32,103 nt of DNA from Hyphomicrobiales bacterium (GTDB taxonomy: Bacteria > Pseudomonadota > Alphaproteobacteria > Rhizobiales > Xanthobacteraceae). This document shows positions 10,200 to 17,679 of this stretch, piece after piece. The notes beneath the pieces are model-generated. The model was not told where the DNA came from and did not search any database. It was given only the letters and a program-made list of their open reading frames with translations. The stretch spans positions 1-32,103 of the forward strand of contig JAHFPO010000003.1 in the NCBI GenBank assembly GCA_023266695.1, in the 5' to 3' direction. The translations under genes were made by a program, and so were the position numbers. The number at the start of each line of letters is the position of its first letter. The first letter of the stretch is position 1.

Positions 10200-11003
10200 T
10201 CAAAGCGGTGGGCGTTTCTCCGGCCCTGAAGCGGGCGCCCGCGAGGATGCCGGCGCGGGCTCCTTGACGTCCGATGAGGTCGAAGGCGCGGGCTGCGGGG
10301 CCGCCGCCTGCCTGCTGCCGCCGCCGAGGGACTGGATGTAGCCGATCGACTGCATGTGCAGTTTGTTCGACTTGTCGATGCTGGCGTGGCCGAGGTCGCT
10401 GTCCCTCGCCAGATCGATGTTGCCGAGCGAGCCACGGAACCCGGGCCCGGCCACGACCCGCGCGCCCCAGCCGTTGTTCGATTGATAGAAATTCACCAGG
10501 CGCGATACGTTTGCCGGCGCGTTTTCCACGACGGTCGGATCGTAAGTGATGACCAGCGGCACGGGGACCTTGAGCTCGCCGAGTCTGGCGGCCATTTGCA
10601 CGGCGGCATTGGCGCCGAGCGAGTGGCCGATGATGACCACCCGTTCCCCGCGGCCGGTCCGGTAGCGGGCGGCGATGGCATCGGCAAGCGCGTAGTATTC
10701 CATGTGACCATGGACGCTCGCCCGAATTCCCCGGCGGTTGAGCTTGGCGGTGAGGTCGTCCATGCCGGTCGAGAACACGTCCAGCCAGCCGCGCAGCAGA
10801 TAGACGTGCGTGCCGCCTGTGGGCGTCATGGTCGGAGCGGACTTCGCCTCCGATTTGGGCGCCCGCTTGAACGCCGTTTTGGGCGCCGGCTTGGGCTCCG
10901 CCATTACTTGCCTCTGTGCCTCAGCCGGCGGGCTTCCGACCGCCAGGGTCGATGCCGCGAACGCCAAGCCCAGGAATCCGAAAAATCGTGCCAACCGCAT
11001 CAT
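10200..11003 (-). CDS. Secreted alpha/beta-hydrolase-like protein, paralogue 2
   Basis: The product has 267 residues: a signal peptide (about 1-30), a basic Lys/Ala/Pro linker (about 31-60), then the hydrolase-like core. The core contains GHSLGA (Ser128), TYDPTV (Asp155), the block VNFYQSNNGWGA and GHASIDKS (His206). The C-terminal tail from about residue 226 is low in complexity, rich in Ala, Pro and Ser, and ends RPPL. It is most like the copy at 11196-11954; 69 consecutive bases are identical between them. It lies 51 bases upstream of paralogue 1. The start MMRL uses a double ATG with the same leader as its paralogues. Function is unknown beyond the fold. Confidence 0.82.
   Translation of the reverse strand: MMRLARFFGFLGLAFAASTLAVGSPPAEAQRQVMAEPKPAPKTAFKRAPKSEAKSAPTMTPTGGTHVYLLRGWLDVFSTGMDDLTAKLNRRGIRASVHGHMEYYALADAIAARYRTGRGERVVIIGHSLGANAAVQMAARLGELKVPVPLVITYDPTVVENAPANVSRLVNFYQSNNGWGARVVAGPGFRGSLGNIDLARDSDLGHASIDKSNKLHMQSIGYIQSLGGGSRQAAAPQPAPSTSSDVKEPAPASSRAPASGPEKRPPL
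10315..10383. repeat. 69-base exact direct repeat, copy 1
   Basis: This segment inside paralogue 2 is identical to 11302-11370 inside paralogue 3, followed by further high similarity with scattered changes. It encodes the C-terminal end of the hydrolase core around the HASIDK/HVSIDK block. It marks a recent duplication or gene conversion. Confidence 0.85.
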
Positions 11004-11195
11004 GATCGAACCGTTGCGTCGGGAATGTTTGCCGTCCCGGTCGAGACTGCGAGCCGGGATCGGGGAAGCCCCGCCCGTGGCTTTCTTAGCATGCCGCGCC
11101 GGAACAGCTAGCCCCGTGGAACTGCGGCATAATCTTTCGACCGAAACTGTGGCGAATAAGTCACGGCCGGGCGGTCCGAGCGCGGCACGGCACGA

Positions 11196-11954
11196 TCAAA
11201 GCGGAGGCCGGCTCGCAGCCGATGATGCCGGCGCCTGCGAGGTTACCGGTGCCGCCCCGTCCTCGCCCGACGACGCCGCGGGCTTCGACTCCGCAGCCGG
11301 CCTGCCGCCGCCGAGGGACTGGATGTAGCCGATCGACTGCATGTGCAGTTTGTTCGACTTGTCGATGCTGACGTGGCCGAGGTCGCTATCCCTTGCCAGA
11401 TCGATATTGCTCAACGACCCTTGAAAACCGGACCCCGGCACCACGCGCGCGCCCCAACCGTTGTTCGACTGATAGAAATTCACCAGGCGGGAAACGTTCC
11501 GCGGTACCGATATGGTCACGGTCGGATCGTAAGTGATCACCAGCGGCACATGGATCTTGTGCTGGCCGAGTAGCGCGGCCATCCGTACCGCATCGTTGGC
11601 GCCGAGCGAGTGACCGACGATGATGACCCGTTCCCCGCGACCGGCCCGATGGCGGGCGGCGATCGCTTGAACGAGGCCGTAGTGTTCCGTGTGATTATAG
11701 ACGCTCGCCCGAATGCCGCGGCGGTTGAGCTTTTCGGCGAGGTCATCCATTCCGGTCGAAAACACGTTGAACAAGCCGCGCAGCAGATAGACGTGGGTGG
11801 CGCCCGCGCGCGGCTCGTTGGATGAGGACTTGGCGGACGTCTTGGCCGCTGCTGGCGCTTGGGTCTGTGCCACCGCCTGGAGATTTCCTCCCGCCAGGAA
11901 CAACGCCGCGCACGCAAAGCTCAAGGACCGGGAAATTCGCAGAAACCGCATCAT
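11196..11954 (-). CDS. Secreted alpha/beta-hydrolase-like protein, paralogue 3
   Basis: This 252-residue protein has a signal peptide (about 1-29, ending AVAQ). The core has GHSLGA (Ser116), TYDPTV (Asp143), VNFYQSNNGWGA and GHVSIDKS (His194). The tail from about residue 210 is Ala/Pro/Ser-rich and ends RPPL. Compared with paralogue 2 the N-terminal core differs at several places (LFNVFS for LWDVFS-type sequence, HYGLVQ for YYALAD), while the C-terminal core is almost identical, which suggests partial gene conversion. A 192-base gap separates it from paralogue 2. The start is a double ATG (11954, 11951) with the shared TCGA leader. No substrate can be named. Confidence 0.82.
   Translation of the reverse strand: MMRFLRISRSLSFACAALFLAGGNLQAVAQTQAPAAAKTSAKSSSNEPRAGATHVYLLRGLFNVFSTGMDDLAEKLNRRGIRASVYNHTEHYGLVQAIAARHRAGRGERVIIVGHSLGANDAVRMAALLGQHKIHVPLVITYDPTVTISVPRNVSRLVNFYQSNNGWGARVVPGSGFQGSLSNIDLARDSDLGHVSIDKSNKLHMQSIGYIQSLGGGRPAAESKPAASSGEDGAAPVTSQAPASSAASRPPL
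11302..11370. repeat. 69-base exact direct repeat, copy 2
   Basis: Identical to 10315-10383 in the neighbouring paralogue, offset by 987 bases. Confidence 0.85.
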
Positions 11955-12069
11955 GTTCGACCCGTCGTGGTGAGGATGTTTTCGTCCCGTCTGGACATTC
12001 CGGCGGAGAGGAGGACCCCGGGGGAGTCTTTATATGCAAGCCCGGCCGGGACGGCTAGTCGGGGTCGCC

Positions 12070-12654
12070 TCAATAAATCCACGGCACCACCCGCGCCGTC
12101 CGTGCCATGTAGGCGCGATATTCCTCGCCGAAAGTCTCGAGCATCAGGCGCTCCTCGCGGCCGACCCGGAACCAGAACAGGATACCGAAGCCGATCAGGC
12201 CCGAGAGGCCCGCGACCCAGTTCGGCAACAGCAGGCCTTGGGCGACGGCCCACAGAAAAAAGGCCGAATACATGGGGTGGCGGACATAGCGATAGACCCC
12301 GCTGGTCACCAGCCGGTGCTGGTCGCGCACCTCCAGCGAGACCGACCAGTTGCGGCCGAGCTCCCGGTGCGTCCAGTAGAACAGCCAGAGCGAGGCGAGC
12401 GATGGGACGATGCCCGCCCACGCCAGCGCCGGCATGAACGCACGGTCGGCGATGCGGGGAAACCCGGTGAACACGAAGATCATCGGCACGATCCCCAATC
12501 CCGCGAGCGAGACCACGAGCAAGATCCACTCGCCGGCGTCGCGGCCGCTCCTGGCGACCGCGGCTGTGCGCGCCCGGCGCTCATGGGGATAGCGGATGAT
12601 CCACCAGGCGATCACGCAGGCGAGCCAGATCGCCTTGGCGATGGCGACGGTCAT
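12070..12654 (-). CDS. Isoprenylcysteine methyltransferase-like membrane protein
   Basis: The 194-residue protein has several hydrophobic membrane segments (about 5-20, 42-63, 75-94, 130-162) and the C-terminal motif set of the ICMT/PEMT-like methyltransferases: GVYRYVRHPMYSA (119-131), then REERLM (166-171) and FGEEYRAYMART. In studied members these residues bind S-adenosylmethionine at the inner membrane. Bacterial homologues rarely have isoprenylated protein substrates, so the true acceptor is unknown; a lipid or small molecule is more likely. The ATG at 12654 overlaps the stop of the preceding hydrolase gene by four bases (ATGA), so both are coupled. It is the last gene of the lutA-led run. 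Confidence 0.85.
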   Translation of the reverse strand: MTVAIAKAIWLACVIAWWIIRYPHERRARTAAVARSGRDAGEWILLVVSLAGLGIVPMIFVFTGFPRIADRAFMPALAWAGIVPSLASLWLFYWTHRELGRNWSVSLEVRDQHRLVTSGVYRYVRHPMYSAFFLWAVAQGLLLPNWVAGLSGLIGFGILFWFRVGREERLMLETFGEEYRAYMARTARVVPWIY

Positions 12655-13907
12655 CGCTCACCGCCTTTCTTGCCTGCCGCGGCATGATCGGCTCGATCGG
12701 CCGGTTGTTTCGCGACCATGCCCGGATCGAACGCGCCATCGGGGGCGAAGGCCGCGACCGAGGCGTTCGGATCGGCGACCCTGAGGGCGAGCGGAACCGG
12801 CCCGCAGCAGATCATGTAATAGTCGTAGAAGTAGCGCGTCTCGTTCGCCATCACGAACTGGCGGTGAACCCGGAAGAAATCGCGGCGGATCGCCTCGTAG
12901 GTCTCCTCGCTCAGCATGTGGCGGATGCGGGCGATCTGCACGACCGGCTTGCCGGTGGGCGGTAGGCCAAGATCAGTGACCGGATTCGACTTATAGAAAT
13001 TGATGATATCGATGAGGGCCTGGTACTCGATCCAGAAAACATCGGGGTCGTTCGCGACCTCGCGCACCGCCGCCCGCAGCCCGGCCGCAGCCGGATGCAG
13101 GCCGATCTTCAAGAGAGATGAGCCGATGGTGAGGATCGAGACCGGCGTGCCGCGCTTGGCGAATTCGGGATCGAGGCGCTTGGCGCGGGCGACCACGTCG
13201 ACCACTTGCACCGCGCCGAGCGAGTGGCCGACGAGCACGACCTCGTCGGCGGCGGTCTCCCGCACATGGTCCATGAGCTCGCGCGCGAACCGATCGAGGC
13301 GCTCGTCGAGGGCCGGGCGGCGATGGCGTACGAGATCGCGGGCGAAGCTCCAGTCGCCCAGGAGATAGCCGAGATAGAGCGGCCGGGCCGGCAAGGCGAG
13401 CAGCGCGAAGACGCAGCCGATGCCGAAGAGCGCCGCCCATAGCTGCGGCCACGGCAGTCTTTGCCCGATCAGGTAGGAGGCGAGATAGAAATTGCCGACG
13501 GCGACCAGGATCAGGAAAACATAGGGATAGAGGAAAAAGAGCGCGTAGCGCCAGTTGGTGCGGAAATAGGCGAACAGGATCCCGGAAAACAGGAAATCGA
13601 AGAACGCCGCGAACCCGAGCACGAGCCGCCGCCAGTTCGGCATCTCGAAATCGGGGGTGATGATGTCGCCCCACCACAACACCCGGTATTCGGTCTCCAC
13701 GCGCCAGTTCGGCCCCCGGGTGTCGAGCCGCCACAGGCCGATATGCCGCTCCGGATCGAGCGCGCACGGCGACTGCTCGCTTTTCACGTTCCAGGTCTTC
13801 TCGAACACGGGCAATTCCCGTCCGAAGCGACGGTGATGCACGTCCGGCGGCGCGATCTCGTAGCCGCAGAGGAAGACCACGCTGCGCTTGGTGACGACCC
13901 GATTCAT
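12651..13907 (-). CDS. Membrane-anchored alpha/beta-hydrolase-like protein
   Basis: This 418-residue protein begins with VVFLCGYE, a hydrolase-like first strand. It carries a membrane insertion of about three hydrophobic segments (97-116, 121-145, 156-175) and then the nucleophile elbow GHSLGA with Ser229. A conserved aromatic region (EYRVLWWGD, 73-81) precedes the membrane part. The catalytic acid and histidine could not be assigned with certainty. The ATG at 13907 has GGAG about eleven bases upstream. It lies 46 bases after lutC and overlaps the ICMT-like gene by four bases. The pair (membrane hydrolase plus membrane methyltransferase) suggests a lipid substrate, which is inference. It is not closely related to the three secreted hydrolases nearby. 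Confidence 0.75.
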   Translation of the reverse strand: MNRVVTKRSVVFLCGYEIAPPDVHHRRFGRELPVFEKTWNVKSEQSPCALDPERHIGLWRLDTRGPNWRVETEYRVLWWGDIITPDFEMPNWRRLVLGFAAFFDFLFSGILFAYFRTNWRYALFFLYPYVFLILVAVGNFYLASYLIGQRLPWPQLWAALFGIGCVFALLALPARPLYLGYLLGDWSFARDLVRHRRPALDERLDRFARELMDHVRETAADEVVLVGHSLGAVQVVDVVARAKRLDPEFAKRGTPVSILTIGSSLLKIGLHPAAAGLRAAVREVANDPDVFWIEYQALIDIINFYKSNPVTDLGLPPTGKPVVQIARIRHMLSEETYEAIRRDFFRVHRQFVMANETRYFYDYYMICCGPVPLALRVADPNASVAAFAPDGAFDPGMVAKQPADRADHAAAGKKGGER

Positions 13908-13953
13908 CCGCTTACCGTCTCCATATCCCCGTGTTCGATCCCGCCGGCCGGCG

Positions 13954-14631
13954 CTACGGCTCGCCGACGATCAGCACATGCAGGCTCCGCGGCCCGTGGG
14001 CGCCGAGGAGATGCGTTTGCTCGATGTCGGCCGAGCGCGAGGGGCCGGTGATCCAGTTGACGGTGCGCGGCATCTTGCCGGCGCCGAAGCGGGCGCGGAT
14101 CGCGTCCCACACCGTTTCGTAGTCGCCGGCGATGTCCTTGGCATCGACAACGACGAGATGGTGGTCGGGCAGAAAATTGAGCGTGGTCGGATTGTCCGGC
14201 CCGGAGACGAGAACGAGCGTGCCGGTCTCGGCGACCGCGCCGAGGGCGTGCGACACCGAGACGAGATCGCTTCCATCGGAGTGGCCGGATGAGACTCCGA
14301 GCGCGCGCTCGTTCTGCCACGGGATCGCATCGAGGCGCGGGTCGCTCCCGCGGCGCACCGCCATCGGAAGATTCTTGGAGCGCAGATAGTCCGCGACCGC
14401 GGCCGGCACCCGTTCGGGCGAGGCGAGCTCCACGGTGGTGCCGTGCGCGCCCTCGACCATGGTCTGGAAGAGCTTCATCCGCGACGGCGCCGGCCGATCG
14501 CCGCGTTTCGGCACGACCCCGCGCGGATGCAGGCTGAGCCGCGCCTCGATCGCGGTGCGGCGCGGCGTCTCGCTGCCGGTGACTCCGAGCGAGCTGCGGA
14601 TCGTGGCGAGCACGGTGTCGCGGGCGCTCAT
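13954..14631 (-). CDS. lutC: Lactate utilisation protein C, LUD domain
   Basis: LutC is part of the LutABC complex, which oxidises L-lactate to pyruvate in characterised bacteria. The 225-residue product is a single LUD domain, with the typical segment GAVAETGTLVLVSGPDNP and C-terminal GPSRSADIEQTHLLGAHGP (GP.RTADIE.....GVHGP in relatives). The ATG at 14631 overlaps the lutB stop (ATGA) and has GGAGAAGAAG just upstream; an alternative ATG eight codons earlier is possible but would lie deeper in lutB. It is the fourth coupled gene after lutA, the acetyltransferase and lutB. Whether the substrate here is lactate or another hydroxy acid cannot be told from sequence. Confidence 0.93.
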   Translation of the reverse strand: MSARDTVLATIRSSLGVTGSETPRRTAIEARLSLHPRGVVPKRGDRPAPSRMKLFQTMVEGAHGTTVELASPERVPAAVADYLRSKNLPMAVRRGSDPRLDAIPWQNERALGVSSGHSDGSDLVSVSHALGAVAETGTLVLVSGPDNPTTLNFLPDHHLVVVDAKDIAGDYETVWDAIRARFGAGKMPRTVNWITGPSRSADIEQTHLLGAHGPRSLHVLIVGEP

Positions 14632-16055
14632 GCCTTCTTCTCCCGCCGTTTCCACGCGGCCTGAAAGGTGACGCCTTCCGGCGCCGGGAAATTACGGTAC
14701 TTGGTCCAGCCGCGCGCGAACGGAAGCCAGCGAAAGCGCCCGAACCCAAGACTGAGAAGCGAAAGCATCTTCATCGCGATCCGCGTGGCGAAGCGGTAGA
14801 GGCGTGGACGGCGCGCGAAGGCGGCCCATAGGCCGAGGCCCCAGCGCATCGCCGCCGGGGAAAGATGCCGTTCGAATTCGCGCTCGCGCCAGTGACGCAT
14901 GAGCTTGGGGAGCGGAATGCGCACCGGGCAGACTTCCTCGCAGCGCCCGCAAAACATCGAGGCGTTGGGGAGATGCCCGGCCTTGTCGATGCCGACGAGC
15001 GAGGGCGTCAGCACCGCGCCCATCGGGCCGGGATAGACCCAGCCGTAAGCGTGGCCGCCGACCGCGTGATAGACCGGGCAATGGTTCATGCAGGCGCCGC
15101 AGCGGATGCAGCGGAGCATCTCGCGAAACTCACCGCCGAGCATGGCCGAGCGGCCGTTGTCGAGAATGACGACGTGATATTCGCCGGGGCCGTCCGGGTC
15201 GCCCGCCCGGCGCGGGCCGGTGGAGAAAGTGGTGTAGACCGACATTTCCTGGCCGGTCGCCGAGCGCGCGAGCAGGCGCAGGAACAGCGAGACGTCCTCG
15301 AGCGTCGGCACCATCTTGTCGACCGAGGCAAGCACGATGTGCGCCTTGGGCAAGGTCTGGGTGAGGTCGCCGTTGCCCTCGTTGGTCACGATGATCGAGG
15401 TGCCGGTCTCGGCGACGAGGAAATTCGCGCCGGTGATGCCGACGTCGGCGGCGAGGAATTTCTCCCTGAGCACCGAGCGCGCCTCGGCGAGCAGACTGGT
15501 CGGCTCCTCGAGGTTGCGCTCGGCGGGGAACCCGGTGTGGACGCGGCGGAAGTCGGCCTCGATCTGCTCCTTGTTGAGATGCACCGCGGGCGCGATGATG
15601 TGCGAGGGCGGCTCGTGGCGGAGCTGGATGATGTATTCGCCGAGATCGGTCTCGACTGCGGCGATGTCATGGCTCAAGAGAAAATCGTTCAATCCGATTT
15701 CCTCCGAGATCATGCTCTTGCCCTTGGTGACGAGCCGGGCGCCCAGCCGCTGGCAGATGTCGAGCACGACACCGCATGCCTCCTCGGCCGTCACCGCCCA
15801 ATGCACTTGGCCGCCCGCCGCGGTGACACGGCGTTCATAGGCCTCGAGATAGAGGTCGAGATGGGCGAGCGTATGATCCTTGAGGTCGCGGGCGGCGTCG
15901 CGCAGGAGATCGAACTCCGGGAGCTTCGCCGCCACCTGCCGCCGTTTTTCGATGAAGTTCTGCTCGACATTGCCGAGCGCCTTCTGGAGCTGGCGGTCGG
16001 CAAGCGCGCGGCGCGCGTTTTCCTTGAATTGCGGCGAGGTGACCCGGAGCGTCAT
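14628..16055 (-). CDS. lutB: Lactate utilisation iron-sulfur protein B
   Basis: The 475-residue protein has an N-terminal LUD domain (about 70-300, with VTKGKSMISEEIGLN at 109-123 and FLVAETGTSIIVTNEGNGD at 212-230). It also has a ferredoxin-like part with Cys 316, 319, 322, 326 (CIRCGACMNHCP) and Cys 369, 372, 376 (CGRCEEVCP). This is the LutB/LldF architecture. It should pass electrons from L-lactate oxidation towards the respiratory chain. The ATG at 16055 overlaps the stop of the acetyltransferase gene by four bases, and its own stop overlaps lutC in the same way. All expected cysteines are present. Confidence 0.95.
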   Translation of the reverse strand: MTLRVTSPQFKENARRALADRQLQKALGNVEQNFIEKRRQVAAKLPEFDLLRDAARDLKDHTLAHLDLYLEAYERRVTAAGGQVHWAVTAEEACGVVLDICQRLGARLVTKGKSMISEEIGLNDFLLSHDIAAVETDLGEYIIQLRHEPPSHIIAPAVHLNKEQIEADFRRVHTGFPAERNLEEPTSLLAEARSVLREKFLAADVGITGANFLVAETGTSIIVTNEGNGDLTQTLPKAHIVLASVDKMVPTLEDVSLFLRLLARSATGQEMSVYTTFSTGPRRAGDPDGPGEYHVVILDNGRSAMLGGEFREMLRCIRCGACMNHCPVYHAVGGHAYGWVYPGPMGAVLTPSLVGIDKAGHLPNASMFCGRCEEVCPVRIPLPKLMRHWREREFERHLSPAAMRWGLGLWAAFARRPRLYRFATRIAMKMLSLLSLGFGRFRWLPFARGWTKYRNFPAPEGVTFQAAWKRREKKA

Positions 16056-16609
16056 CGGCTCCCTCCCCGCTTGCCGTCCGCGGGATCGTCATCCGGGACG
16101 TCGATGAGCTTCTCGGCGATCACGACGTCGCGCCATTCTCCGTCGAGCTTGGCGTGGCGCCGATAGGCGCCGACTTCGCGAAAGCCGAGCGAGGCGAGCA
16201 GCTTGCGGCTCGCGGCATTCTCCGGAAACAGCCGCGACAAAAGCTTCCAGTCGCCGCGCGCGCGGGCGGCCGCAATCAAGCCTTCGAGCGCCGTCCGCCC
16301 AAAGCCGCAGCCGCGATCTTCGCGCGCGACATAGACCGAGAACTCGCGCACCCCGGCATAGCAGGCGCGCGTGCGATAGGAGAACGCGGCGGCATAGGCA
16401 CGGACGCGCCCTTCCACCTCCACCACGACGAGGGTGCGGCCCTCGTCGAACCAGCCGAGCACGTCTTTCTCCGTGCGCGGGTCGATCTCGAAAGTGGCGA
16501 CGCGATCCTCGATGCCCTGGTTGTAGATGCGGGCGATGGCGGCGGCGTCCTCGCGCTGCGCCCGTCGGGCGTGAATCTTCGCCCGCTCTGCGGCGGCGAT
16601 CCCGTTCAT
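16052..16609 (-). CDS. GNAT acetyltransferase inside the lut operon
   Basis: The 185-residue protein is a GNAT-fold acetyltransferase of the phosphinothricin-acetyltransferase-like group. Hallmarks are IYNQGIEDRVATFE (28-41), the acetyl-CoA loop DRGCGFG (98-104), FPENAASRKLLASLGF (128-143) and the C-terminal GEWRDVVIAEKL. Such enzymes acetylate amino groups of amino acids or toxic analogues; the substrate here is unknown. The ATG at 16609 was chosen because it overlaps the lutA stop (ATGA); a frame reaching 16960 lies inside lutA and is shadow. Its own stop overlaps the lutB start. It therefore sits between two subunits of one complex with coupling on both sides, which is unusual for lut operons and suggests matched expression. 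Confidence 0.9.
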   Translation of the reverse strand: MNGIAAAERAKIHARRAQREDAAAIARIYNQGIEDRVATFEIDPRTEKDVLGWFDEGRTLVVVEVEGRVRAYAAAFSYRTRACYAGVREFSVYVAREDRGCGFGRTALEGLIAAARARGDWKLLSRLFPENAASRKLLASLGFREVGAYRRHAKLDGEWRDVVIAEKLIDVPDDDPADGKRGGSR

Positions 16610-17391
16610 GGCCGCTTCGCCTTCGCCGGTTCGCCGATCGCTGGTTCTTGCGCCATGCCGGCGAGCACCTCGGCGACATGTCTCACCGCGACGGTCTTGC
16701 CCATGCGCTGCAGCTTGCCCGCCATGTTCATGAGGCAGCCGAGGTCGCCGGCGAGCAGCGTGGGCGCGCCGGTGGCGACGACGTTCACCACTTTTTTCTC
16801 GACGATGGCGTTCGAGATGTCGGCATACTTGACGCAGAAAGTCCCGCCGAACCCGCAGCAGACGTCGGGATCCTTCATCTCGGCGAGGGAGAGGTTGCCG
16901 ACGCTGGTCAAGAGCTTGCGCGGCTGGGTTTTGACGCCGAGCTCGCGCAGGCCCGCGCACGAGTCGTGATAGGTCACGGTGCCGTCGAAGATCACATCGA
17001 CGCGCTCGACCTCGATCACGTCCACGAGGAAGCTCATGAGCTCGTGCACGCGGCGGCAGAAGGCCTCGACCCGCGGCGTCCAGTCCGGATCGCCGGCGAA
17101 CAGCTCGGGATAATGCACGCGGATCATGCCGGCGCAGGAGCCCGAGGGCGCGACCACATAATCATAGGGCTCGAAGGCGGCGATCACCTGCTCGGCGATC
17201 GCGCGCGCGCTCGCCCGGTCGCCGGAATTGAAGGCGGGCTGGCCGCAACAGGTCTGGCTCGGCACCTCGACGAGGCAGCCCGCGTCCTCGAGGAGCTTCG
17301 CCGCGGCGAAGCCGATGCGCGGGCGGATCAGGTCGACGAGGCAGGTGACGAAGAGCCCGACGCGCGGGCGCGAGCCGGTCGCGGCGGCCAT
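16606..17391 (-). CDS. lutA: Lactate utilisation protein A, CCG-domain subunit
   Basis: LutA (261 residues) is the CCG-domain subunit of the LutABC L-lactate oxidation system, related to LldE and to the C-terminal half of GlcF. Visible marks are VTCLVDLIRPRIG near the N-terminus, TCCGQPAFNSGD, SGSCAGM and the second CCG block DVCCGFGGTFCVKYADIS. The ATG at 17391 has GAGGGAG eight bases upstream; a longer frame to 17538 is not supported. It is the first gene of the lut run and is divergent from the TRAP transporter gene dctP, with 288 bases between. The arrangement suggests shared control and that the TRAP system may import the Lut substrate. Confidence 0.94.
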   Translation of the reverse strand: MAAATGSRPRVGLFVTCLVDLIRPRIGFAAAKLLEDAGCLVEVPSQTCCGQPAFNSGDRASARAIAEQVIAAFEPYDYVVAPSGSCAGMIRVHYPELFAGDPDWTPRVEAFCRRVHELMSFLVDVIEVERVDVIFDGTVTYHDSCAGLRELGVKTQPRKLLTSVGNLSLAEMKDPDVCCGFGGTFCVKYADISNAIVEKKVVNVVATGAPTLLAGDLGCLMNMAGKLQRMGKTVAVRHVAEVLAGMAQEPAIGEPAKAKRP

Positions 17392-17679
17392 TCGGCTTAC
17401 TCCCTCGACCCCGGCGGCACGGCGCACCGGTGCCGAGGCATGAACAGAGGCACCAATTTGGACGAAGGACACGGCCCATGCAAGGCGGCAACCATCGCGC
17501 GCATTCTTTTCGCCGGCTGAAATTGCCGAGCTTTTCATGCGGTTGGATCGGCGTTTCCGGCCGCCATTCTCGCCCGCGCCATCCCTCCATGCCTAGTCTG
17601 GGTGTTGACACGAGAGGCGATTGAGAAGGATGGTTTTCATTCAATAACAAGCCGCTAGGGCGGTTGGGGGAGGAAGATC
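17392..17679. promoter_or_regulatory. Divergent lutA/dctP control region
   Basis: This 288-base gap must hold promoters for both directions. For dctP, TTGACA (17605-17610) with an 18-base spacer to GATGGT (17629-17634) is a modest promoter candidate, and GGGGGAGGA (17666-17673) is a strong ribosome site. For lutA, a perfect ten-base palindrome GCACCGGTGC (17424-17433) lies just upstream and could be an operator. No regulator gene is adjacent, so no protein can be matched to the site. Confidence 0.4.

Noticed and set aside
11004..11195. GGAAC motifs on the plus strand as an ECF sigma-factor promoter
   Set aside because: They point away from the hydrolase genes, and no matching -10 element at proper spacing was found.
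12000..12060. TATA-like stretch upstream of paralogue 3 as a promoter
   Set aside because: No -35 element at a suitable distance on the minus strand, so the assignment would be arbitrary.
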